Source: AL-N1 sp039178835 (GTDB lineage Bacteria; Chloroflexota; Chloroflexia; Chloroflexales; Roseiflexaceae). From it: a stretch of 7,033 nt of DNA. The notes beneath the pieces are model-generated. The model saw only the letters and a program-made list of their open reading frames with translations. It did no database searches and had not been told where the DNA came from. Below are positions 1 to 6,181 of this stretch, piece by piece. The stretch's first letter is position 1. Every line of letters starts with the position of its first letter. The position numbers were made by a program, and so were the translations under genes. The stretch covers positions 1 through 7,033 of the forward strand of contig JBCDFA010000392.1 of the NCBI GenBank assembly GCA_039178835.1, in the 5' to 3' direction.

Positions 1-16
1 ATCCAAACCTGAGGTT

Positions 17-1867
17 ATGTATCACACACGCTGCACCACATTTGAACAACAACGGAACAAATACAGCCGACATGCTAATCTTAATGCGAATGTCAGCGTA
101 GGGCTGTTTTTGGTCACGGCGATCTTCATGGGCATAGGCGTGTGGCAAGGAACCGTCCTTCCCTTTGCCATCGGAGGTCTGATAGGGATTGGTTTTGTCG
201 TCTCCTTCATGAACCATGGCCGTCTGAATCGACAGCATCGTTACTATGACACACTCTACAAAATCAATGACGAGGGACGCCATCGACTACGACGTGACTG
301 GGATAACCTACCGTTACGCCAACCACCTGGCGATCAACAACCTGACCACTCCCCAGAGACGAATGGTGCAGAACTAAGCCGACCGTATGCAAACGACCTG
401 GATATTCTTGGTCATGCCTCTCTCCAGCACTTGCTCGGAACACCTGTAACACCGATAGGACAGGCCACCTTACAACGGTGGCTCCTCAATCCTGCTGACC
501 CTGCTACAGTTCGACAACGACAAGAAGCAGTGGCTGAGCTAGCCTCGCATGTTGATTTTCGTGACGACCTAGCACTCCACGGACGCTTGTTGGAAGTGCG
601 ACAAGACAACTATGAAGAGTTTCTCCGGTGGGCCGAAGATGATACATGGCTTTTACAACGTCCGTGGCTTATCTGGCTCGCACGACTCCTCACTGTTGTC
701 ACTCTGGGATTACTTGTAGCGCAGTTGCTGAGTTTCCCGGTCTATCCATTCCTCATTTCCATAGCAGCTGTCAATCTGATTCTCACATATACGATTGGCC
801 GTAAAGTCAATGCGATTATCGACCGTGTCGCTGCACAAAACAATGTCTTTGAGGCATATGCCAACTTATTTCAGATTGTCACCACACATTCTTTTACGAC
901 CCCTGCCCTTCAGGAGATCCTAAACAGGCTTTCAAGCACACAACTGCGTGCCGACCAAGAGATGCGTCGCCTTGGTCGGATCATGCCATTGGCAGAGATT
1001 CGCGGGTGGATGTTTTTTCTGTTTATCCAACTTGGGACACTGTGGACATTTCATTTGCTCTGGTTGCTCGAACGTTGGCAGCGCTCAGCAGGTTCCTACG
1101 CCCGTACATGGCTTACGGCTTTAGGAGAGGTCGAAGCTCTTACAGCACTGGCCACACTTGACCACGACCATCCCGACTGGGTCTTTCCCGAGATAATTGA
1201 TACTCCTGAGCCGCGTGTCACTGGCACAAACGTCGGTCATCCACTGCTCGACCCAAATGTGTGTGTGGGAAATGATGTCGAGTTGGGGCCACCGGGAACA
1301 TTTCTCCTCATCACCGGCTCAAACATGTCCGGCAAAAGCACATTACTACGCTCAATTGGTGTCAACGTGGTGTTGGCACAGGCAGGGGGCCCTGTCTGTG
1401 CATCGTCATTGCAAATCCCTCCCACGATGCTCGCCACAACCATGCGGGTACAGGACTCACTCGAACAAGGCATCTCCTTCTTTATGGCCGAACTCAAACG
1501 TCTCAAAGCCGTCTACGATACAACCAAAGAAGCCCAAACAGGTGGCCAGTTCATCCCGCTCTTCTTGCTGGATGAAATCCTGCAAGGCACGAATACCGCT
1601 GAGCGCCAGATCGCAGCACGCCAGATCATTCTTCATCTGCTTGAGCTAGGAGGTACCGGGGCAGTATCAACACACGACCTCGCACTGGCCGATACGCCTG
1701 AACTCAAAGCGCTCAGCCGACCCTTCTACTTCACCGAGCACTTTACCCGTGGACCAGAAGGACTATCGATGACCTTTGACTATCAGTTACGCCCAGGTAT
1801 TGCCACCTCGACCAACGCCCTCAAGCTAGTTGAACTGGTCGGCTTGCCGTTGGAAGAAGTGGCCTGA
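17..1867 (+). CDS. Membrane-anchored MutS-family ATPase
   Basis: The C-terminal half is a MutS domain V ATPase. It shows the Walker A loop GSNMSGKST (residues 434-442), the MutS-type DSLEQGISFFMAELKR segment (480-495), Walker B LFLLDEILQGTN (515-526), and STHD (551-554) with the conserved histidine. GHPLL (407-411) leads into the ATPase, as is usual in the family. The N-terminal half is not that of canonical MutS: hydrophobic segments near 24-43 and 45-64, a pair near 217-260, and one near 331-351 suggest an integral membrane protein. I see no mismatch-recognition domain I (Phe-X-Glu), and at about 616 residues it is shorter than MutS1. A role in mismatch repair is therefore doubtful; ATP-driven action at the membrane is inference. 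The ATG at 17 has no well-spaced ribosome site (GAGG is only two bases away), and the frame is open to the window edge, so the true start may lie upstream. The ATPase call is firm; the biological role is unknown. Confidence 0.92.
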   Translation: MYHTRCTTFEQQRNKYSRHANLNANVSVGLFLVTAIFMGIGVWQGTVLPFAIGGLIGIGFVVSFMNHGRLNRQHRYYDTLYKINDEGRHRLRRDWDNLPLRQPPGDQQPDHSPETNGAELSRPYANDLDILGHASLQHLLGTPVTPIGQATLQRWLLNPADPATVRQRQEAVAELASHVDFRDDLALHGRLLEVRQDNYEEFLRWAEDDTWLLQRPWLIWLARLLTVVTLGLLVAQLLSFPVYPFLISIAAVNLILTYTIGRKVNAIIDRVAAQNNVFEAYANLFQIVTTHSFTTPALQEILNRLSSTQLRADQEMRRLGRIMPLAEIRGWMFFLFIQLGTLWTFHLLWLLERWQRSAGSYARTWLTALGEVEALTALATLDHDHPDWVFPEIIDTPEPRVTGTNVGHPLLDPNVCVGNDVELGPPGTFLLITGSNMSGKSTLLRSIGVNVVLAQAGGPVCASSLQIPPTMLATTMRVQDSLEQGISFFMAELKRLKAVYDTTKEAQTGGQFIPLFLLDEILQGTNTAERQIAARQIILHLLELGGTGAVSTHDLALADTPELKALSRPFYFTEHFTRGPEGLSMTFDYQLRPGIATSTNALKLVELVGLPLEEVA

Positions 1868-1924
1868 CAAAACTTGCCATTATGATGTGAGAAACCTTTT
1901 GAGTAGCAGGATATTGAATCAGGG

Positions 1925-2277
1925 TTGAATAGACACACAAAAAGCGTTTTTTGTTGAAGAGGTGGGATTGTTTTTTGATCAGGCTGGTGGACCACGAATG
2001 ACATATCCAGTTAGGACTTGTTGAGCGTGTGAGCCTTCCTGGTAAGCGACGAGACTATTTTCGACTGACATCAACGTCGGGGACTCAGTTCGTCCCTAGG
2101 CGCCTCGTTCAGATCATGGCTCTAAGGCAACTGGCTGAATGAGGCTTAATGCTGATTGATGAAAAGGCAACCGAGGGCGCCTCGAGAAAATGCCTGATCT
2201 CTATGCATTTTTTTGCGCGTGAAATCCCACTCCTGCTAGCGCAGTGGGAACAAGCAAGAGCCGCACGCAAAAAGTAG
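1925..2277 (+). pseudogene. Decayed GbsR/MarR-type transcriptional regulator lacking its HTH region
   Basis: Conceptual translation in two frames recovers both ends of a GbsR-like regulator. The N-terminus reads FVEEVGLFFDQAGGPRM (frame of 1953-2000). The C-terminal part reads IQLGLVERVSLPGKRRDYFRL from 2005, then LVQIMALRQLAE, and near the end AREIPLLLAQWEQARAARKK up to the TAG at 2275-2277. Three lesions are visible. A frame change in the T-run at 1947-1952 separates a possible TTG start at 1925 from FVEEVG. The protein jumps directly from PRM to IQLGLVERV around 2001-2004, skipping about 40 residues that should hold the helix-turn-helix. A TGA at 2140-2142 sits where relatives typically read an arginine, consistent with CGA to TGA. 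The segment around 2143-2205 also looks degraded. The product cannot bind DNA as a normal regulator. It ends 26 bases before the methyltransferase start, suggesting a former operon. The family is recognised from memory of its conserved blocks. Confidence 0.82.
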
Positions 2278-2290
2278 TATACAACAGCAG

Positions 2291-2296
2291 AAGGGA
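2291..2296 (+). promoter_or_regulatory. Ribosome binding site of the methyltransferase gene
   Basis: AAGGGA lies seven bases before the ATG at 2304. This spacing decides the start: a GTG at 2244 in the same frame would add 20 residues but lies inside the regulator remnant and has no comparable site. Confidence 0.75.
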
Positions 2297-2303
2297 ATGT
2301 GCG

Positions 2304-3209
2304 ATGAAGGAACACAAACCAAGTAGAACGGCGCTATCAGTTGCCGCTAATCTCTTGATGTTATCCTATGACCCCACGTTTGGTCCACTTGTTTCCCAAA
2401 CTGCCATTGAACCAACCAGATGGTGCTTGCGGTCTCTCCCTGGTCTGAGTGGCAGAATGACTGCACTATTCGAGTATCCATGGATGCGGGCATATATGCG
2501 CCGCATTGAGCAATCAATAGTACCGGGTGTCTCCATTCACACCGCTGTACGTAAACGCTGGATTGAGGAGCAAGTCTCGCACGAAATTAATCATGGCTGT
2601 ACACAAGTTATTGTGCTTGGTGCCGGGTTTGACACACTGGCCTATCGACTCCACGATCAATTTCGGAACGTACGCTGGTGGGAGATTGACCATCCCGCAA
2701 CACACCAAGTCAAACGACAAGCACTCACAACCCATGGTAACCTGCAACCAAACCTGACCCTTATCCCTGTTGATTTCACGCAAAAGTCACTTACAAATGT
2801 GCTTGCCACAACACCACTCTATGATCCTCAGGCACGTACGATCTTTATCGCCGAAGGTCTCTTGATGTATTTAGAGGAAAGCGATGTACGTACCCTTTTA
2901 CACACGATTCACACATCGAGTGGACCAAACAGCACTATTGTAGGAAGCATACTCGCACCCAAACCAGACGGGCGTCTTGGTGTTCAAAAAGCAAGTTGGT
3001 TTGTCGATCTAGGGCTAAAACTCGCCGGTGAACCCTTCAAGTGGGGCGTTGCACCAGATGACCTGCCCGTTTTTATGAATGACAATGCCTTCGAAAACGT
3101 CAAAGCGGCCAGGACCAGCGTGGTAGTCCACAGCTACCTGGCTGTACCATCGCACGTAACACTTTACGAAGGAGAGTATCTCTTTTTAGCCAGACGAAAA
3201 AACGCGTAA
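2304..3209 (+). CDS. Class I SAM-dependent methyltransferase, LCM (leucine carboxyl methyltransferase-like) family
   Basis: The 301-residue protein has the hallmarks of the bacterial LCM/COG3315 methyltransferases, often annotated as O-methyltransferases of secondary metabolism. The SAM-binding glycine loop is VLGAGFDTLAYRL (104-116). An acidic residue after strand 2 is in WEIDHP (126-131), PVDF (155-158) is the likely adenine-side aspartate, and FIAEGLLMYL (181-190) is the family's very characteristic post-motif. Length matches the usual 270-310 residues. No signal peptide or membrane segment is clear, so it should be cytosolic. The substrate cannot be told from sequence: relatives methylate carboxylates or hydroxyls of small molecules, and nothing nearby looks like a biosynthetic cluster. 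It sits directly downstream of the wrecked GbsR-type regulator, so it may have lost its original control. Its stop is 17 bases from that of the convergent serine hydrolase, with no obvious terminator between. Confidence 0.93.
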   Translation: MKEHKPSRTALSVAANLLMLSYDPTFGPLVSQTAIEPTRWCLRSLPGLSGRMTALFEYPWMRAYMRRIEQSIVPGVSIHTAVRKRWIEEQVSHEINHGCTQVIVLGAGFDTLAYRLHDQFRNVRWWEIDHPATHQVKRQALTTHGNLQPNLTLIPVDFTQKSLTNVLATTPLYDPQARTIFIAEGLLMYLEESDVRTLLHTIHTSSGPNSTIVGSILAPKPDGRLGVQKASWFVDLGLKLAGEPFKWGVAPDDLPVFMNDNAFENVKAARTSVVVHSYLAVPSHVTLYEGEYLFLARRKNA

Positions 3210-3226
3210 CATCCCAACAAAACAAC

Positions 3227-5086
3227 TTACCAATGTGCGCCCAGTAAATTCCAGCTGTACAGCCACCCGCACAAAGCCAGCGTTGAGCTTCCCAGACCGA
3301 CCATGTACCAGTGGAGCCGACTCTGTGGCATACGCACAAGTTTGATTATCGCAGCCACAACCAGAGCCAGCCCAATCAAAGGCCAGATCCATAACAGGTT
3401 TAGGCCAATACTTGCCAGTGGCATCCGTGTACCATAATACAACTCACCATCAATAATAAATCCTAACCCGACAAAGAATGCAATAGCATTAAAGGTATAT
3501 CCTCCCCAACGGATTAACGATTTCTCTATTGAAGGTTTTTTACTGTCGGCTGACTTGCGGATTAAATAGTCAAATACACTCCAGAATAGGAAAATACAGA
3601 CAATAAAACCCAGACTCACCCACGTCCAGCGCCACCACGGAGTACGCTCTAATGAGCTACCCCCCCTAAACATATGGGTGATACGGCCAGTCTCGTCCTC
3701 AGCAAAGGCTACCTGACCCGTTCCATTGACCTCCTGAAACAGGAGCGGTGCTACTGGGCGATAAGCATCCCCAAAGATAGTGAGTGTGTTATCGGCATTT
3801 GCACTCACACCAGTTTGTTGCGTCAGTGCGATGAATCGCAAGCTAGTGGCACGCTCATATGTGGTAACTGTGTATTGACCAGCAAAGCGAGATACGTCAT
3901 CTATTTCGACCGGTGTTGATAATTCTTGGTTATTATCCGAAACGGGAAAGAACTGATCTAAAACCGTATCGGCAACTTCTCTACTTAATTCATAGTCACT
4001 ATTATTGGCCACAAAAACGCCAAAATCCTCATCAGGCAGCAGATAAAGCATACTCCGATACCCAGCCAATGCCCCATTATGCCAGATCGCCCGTCGATCA
4101 CCATCGATCTGTTCAATAAACCCATAGGCAGACCCTTCTAAGTCAGGATGATGGGTAAATTGCTGGGAATGCATCTGCTGAAGCGTTTCGGGTTCAAGCA
4201 AACGTACTTCCTCGAACATACCTGACTGGAGATGTGTCAGCATAAAACGATTCATATCGGCAGCACTGGCATATAGTGCCCCTGCTGGTGCGTCACTCAA
4301 AACAAGTGGTGTGACGGGCCGTGTCCAGAAGCGGCCACTATAACCAGTTGCAGTGTCGGCTGTAAAGGCAAAATTACTCTGATCCATTTCCAGCGGTTGC
4401 AAGATGGACTGCGACACATACTCCTCGTACGAAACTCCCGTGACCTGTTCCACCACATATCCAGCCAGTCCTATGCCATAGTTTGAGTACATTCGAAGCT
4501 GCCCTGGTGGGTAGGCTCGCTCTGGCACATAGGTCGACAGATACGTTCCCAGCGAAAGCACCTGATCAGGATTCGTGGTACCGCTTCCTATCTGGCGGTC
4601 AGTGAGTCCAGATGTGTGCGTTAACAGGTGGTGCAGGGTGATTGGCTCATCAAACGTCGATGGTATTTGGAAGGTTTCCAAATACCGATTCACATCCGTA
4701 TGAAGATCCAGTTGGTCTTGCTCTGCCAACTGCATCACGGCCATAGCCGTAAACAGCTTGGTCACTGATGCCAGGCGAAAGGGTGTCGTGTCATCGACAG
4801 GCGTTTCGTCGGCGAGATTCGCGTAGCCATAGCCCTTTTGCAGCACCACTTCACCCTGATAAACAATGGCAATTGTAGCACCAGGTACATCGTTCTCTGC
4901 CATGTGCTCGGCCATGAGCTCATCGACAAAGGCTTCCACCGACTCCTGATCAGTGAGCGACGGTGATTGCTCCTGAGCCAAGCTCCCTGCTGGTATCAAC
5001 CAGCCTACACAAAACACCAAGAACAGCAGAGATACGCTGAGACGGTGTGCCTGCTGTAATCGTCCAGTACCTAGAAAACGGGACAT
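3227..5086 (-). CDS. Serine hydrolase, beta-lactamase/PBP fold (class C-like), with C-terminal membrane domain
   Basis: A 619-residue exported protein. A signal peptide spans about 1-37 (RLSVSLLFLVFCVGWLIPAGSLA, cut likely after SLA). The Pfam Beta-lactamase domain (PF00144) follows at about 45-375, with the nucleophile motif SVTK (Ser107, Lys110), the YSN motif (Tyr200-Asn202), HTSG (157-160), and HNG (336-338) in place of the KTG box. A short beta-rich linker (about 395-475) precedes four predicted membrane helices near 489-506, 530-547, 560-582 and 594-613. The catalytic domain should therefore be extracytoplasmic and tethered. Such proteins act as peptidases or esterases; beta-lactamase activity should not be assumed. 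I chose the ATG at 5086 because GGGGAG lies seven bases upstream; a GTG at 5101 in the same frame would put that site inside the gene. It is monocistronic and convergent with the methyltransferase. Confidence 0.93.
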   Translation of the reverse strand: MSRFLGTGRLQQAHRLSVSLLFLVFCVGWLIPAGSLAQEQSPSLTDQESVEAFVDELMAEHMAENDVPGATIAIVYQGEVVLQKGYGYANLADETPVDDTTPFRLASVTKLFTAMAVMQLAEQDQLDLHTDVNRYLETFQIPSTFDEPITLHHLLTHTSGLTDRQIGSGTTNPDQVLSLGTYLSTYVPERAYPPGQLRMYSNYGIGLAGYVVEQVTGVSYEEYVSQSILQPLEMDQSNFAFTADTATGYSGRFWTRPVTPLVLSDAPAGALYASAADMNRFMLTHLQSGMFEEVRLLEPETLQQMHSQQFTHHPDLEGSAYGFIEQIDGDRRAIWHNGALAGYRSMLYLLPDEDFGVFVANNSDYELSREVADTVLDQFFPVSDNNQELSTPVEIDDVSRFAGQYTVTTYERATSLRFIALTQQTGVSANADNTLTIFGDAYRPVAPLLFQEVNGTGQVAFAEDETGRITHMFRGGSSLERTPWWRWTWVSLGFIVCIFLFWSVFDYLIRKSADSKKPSIEKSLIRWGGYTFNAIAFFVGLGFIIDGELYYGTRMPLASIGLNLLWIWPLIGLALVVAAIIKLVRMPQSRLHWYMVGLGSSTLALCGWLYSWNLLGAHW

Positions 5087-5093
5087 AACAAAA

Positions 5094-5099
5094 CTCCCC
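5094..5099 (-). promoter_or_regulatory. Ribosome binding site of the serine hydrolase gene
   Basis: On the minus strand GGGGAG stands seven bases before the ATG at 5086, supporting that start over the GTG at 5101. Confidence 0.75.
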
Positions 5100-5152
5100 A
5101 CAACTCATACAAATAAAAAAGATATATAAGCAATACGTGTACTTTTCCCTTT

Positions 5153-5165
5153 CTGACAGCGTCAG
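5153..5165. repeat. Short perfect inverted repeat upstream of the serine hydrolase gene
   Basis: CTGAC-AGC-GTCAG is a 5-bp perfect dyad with a 3-base centre, about 67 bases before the serine hydrolase ATG. It lies just upstream, in the sense of that gene, of an AT-rich tract (5105-5130) containing TATATA that could hold a -10 box. Position and symmetry would suit an operator, but a dyad this short can occur by chance, and I see no convincing -35 element beside it. Confidence 0.3.
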
Positions 5166-5330
5166 CATCTTGTTTGAGTCCATATCCCCTCGCTCCACCT
5201 GTTGGATCTAGGTGGCAAATACCACAATCTTGATAGTTCATCTACATGATGCTTGATAACAGTCGTGGTAGTGGAGATGTGGCCTTCTTGTTTTTGTAAA
5301 TAACGCAGGGCCGTATCGGCATCATGGTTC

Positions 5331-5384
5331 TCATCTTACGGGCAAGATAATGATGATTAAACCAAAGAGGGTTTGTAATTTCAT
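5331..5384 (-). CDS. Possible 17-residue hydrophobic leader peptide, or start of a dead gene
   Basis: On the minus strand an ATG at 5384 opens MKLQTLFGLIIIILPVR before a TGA. GAGAAG lies about six bases upstream, and the promoter motif at 5445-5473 would begin a transcript about 55 bases before it. The peptide resembles the first part of a signal sequence or membrane anchor. It could be a real small membrane peptide, the truncated front of a decayed exported protein, or chance. I do not recognise it. Confidence 0.2.
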   Translation of the reverse strand: MKLQTLFGLIIIILPVR

Positions 5385-5444
5385 ACGAGGCTTCTCACAC
5401 TTCTTATATCTCACAAAACTACTATTCTGTAATAACGTAATTTT

Positions 5445-5473
5445 AGAATATCAGTCTTTTGGTCTGATGTCAA
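5445..5473 (-). promoter_or_regulatory. Sigma-70-type promoter motif on the minus strand
   Basis: Reading the minus strand, TTGACA (5473-5468) is a perfect -35 box, followed after exactly 17 bases by TATTCT (5450-5445), a fair -10 box. Transcription would begin near 5438 and run toward the serine hydrolase, whose ATG lies about 350 bases downstream. It could give that gene a long leader, or it could be the orphan promoter of a lost gene in between. Confidence 0.5.
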
Positions 5474-6053
5474 GCGGTTTGTGCTCGCAACAAAGTTACC
5501 AGCATATTGCGTGGGCAGTTACTTGATCAGCTTGTCAAAGTAGCATGAGGAAGTGAGCATTATAACCGAAACTTGGTCTGAGACAACAGTCGCCGAGACC
5601 GCGCCAACCATAATGAGGGCATAATCGTTTTGCTGTACCGATATCATGTGGGAAGAATTATTCACTTACAGAGACGAAGAATGGATGGTTGATGAATGAT
5701 AGGTGTCGCCAAAAGAAGATGATGTTCTCATACCAAGCAGCATCATCGACATATCGCCCTTCCAACTCGCTCACAGCGTGAAGGATTCTTCATCGCTCAA
5801 TGCTGTCAAACATTCAATTTTGGCAATATCGTGTTGTGGGCTTCATGAGTGAACTATGAGACAAACAAAACTACTACGAAACACAGCATTTCCTGGTCCT
5901 ACAATTCTATCAGAACATCAGGTCCAAGGCACTTCAGCAAGTAGTCGATTACAGGATGTCGCTTTGTGCAATCATTGCTCCCGCTGACACATCTAAGAGG
6001 ACCGCTATAGACTGATCACATGCAAAACCTACATCACCAGATGGAATACCAAA

Positions 6054-6089
6054 ACTGTTGAGTGCTCTAAAGTGAGCAAACTCAACAGT
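6054..6089 (-). terminator. Strong hairpin, possible terminator of the acetyltransferase gene
   Basis: ACTGTTGAGT (6054-6063) pairs perfectly with ACTCAACAGT (6080-6089). The inner GCTC (6064-6067) pairs with GAGC (6074-6077), leaving a two-base bulge and a six-base loop, so about 14 paired bases in all. On the minus strand the stem runs into TTTTGG, a short T-run; on the plus strand there is none. It lies 92 bases beyond the acetyltransferase stop codon. Terminator function is plausible but the T-run is weak. Confidence 0.45.
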
Positions 6090-6118
6090 GAAGGGAAGAG
6101 GAGGAGTTCGTTGCTTTT

Positions 6119-6167
6119 TAGGTAAAAAGAATACTGTTCAGTGTTCTCGGTACTATGTTTTTACCTA
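6119..6167. repeat. Inverted repeat with 10-bp arms just after the acetyltransferase gene
   Basis: TAGGTAAAAA (6119-6128) and TTTTTACCTA (6158-6167) are perfect reverse complements around a 29-base centre. The centre holds a smaller imperfect dyad, GAATACTG-TT-CAGTGTTC (6129-6146). It begins 14 bases after the acetyltransferase stop on the minus strand. It could form a 3' stem-loop protecting that transcript, or act as a bidirectional hairpin. The half-site ACTGTTCAGTGTTC (6133-6146) also resembles ACTGTTGAGTGCTC (6054-6067) at 12 of 14 positions. Confidence 0.5.
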
Positions 6168-6181
6168 TACACTCAATCTGT

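Larger units (their letters stand above)
5087..6181. other. About 1.1 kb between genes, no intact gene recognised
   Basis: No open frame here has both a credible start and a recognised product. Present are the serine hydrolase ribosome site and a short dyad (5153-5165), a minus-strand promoter motif (5445-5473), a tiny hydrophobic open frame (5331-5384), three open stretches on the minus strand whose translations look somewhat protein-like (5162-5335, 5661-5789 and 5952-6137, none with a usable start), and two inverted repeats (6054-6089 and 6119-6167). The most economical reading is a region that once carried one or more minus-strand genes and has decayed, but the open stretches are short enough to be chance. 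Confidence 0.55.

Noticed and set aside
1197..1649. Plus-strand open frame of 150 codons
   Set aside because: Out-of-frame reading over the ATPase domain of the MutS-like gene; the composition is that of a shadow.
2099..2184. Nine-base direct repeat GGCGCCTCG at 2099-2107 and 2176-2184
   Set aside because: Short, and both copies lie within the regulator remnant's former coding sequence; no sign of a target-site duplication or mobile element between them.
2244..2303. GTG start extending the methyltransferase by 20 residues
   Set aside because: The extension overlaps the end of the regulator remnant, and AAGGGA is well placed for the ATG at 2304 instead.
4950..5198. Minus-strand open frame of 82 codons before the hydrolase
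   Set aside because: It overlaps the hydrolase signal-peptide region in another frame, is cysteine- and tyrosine-rich without any domain, and covers the likely promoter region.
5519..5647. Minus-strand 42-codon frame beginning at an ATG (5647)
   Set aside because: No ribosome site, and it overlaps other equally open minus-strand frames, so chance is the better explanation.
5718..5747. GATGATG / CATCATC inverted repeat
   Set aside because: Seven-base arms of simple-repeat composition with a 16-base loop are expected by chance.
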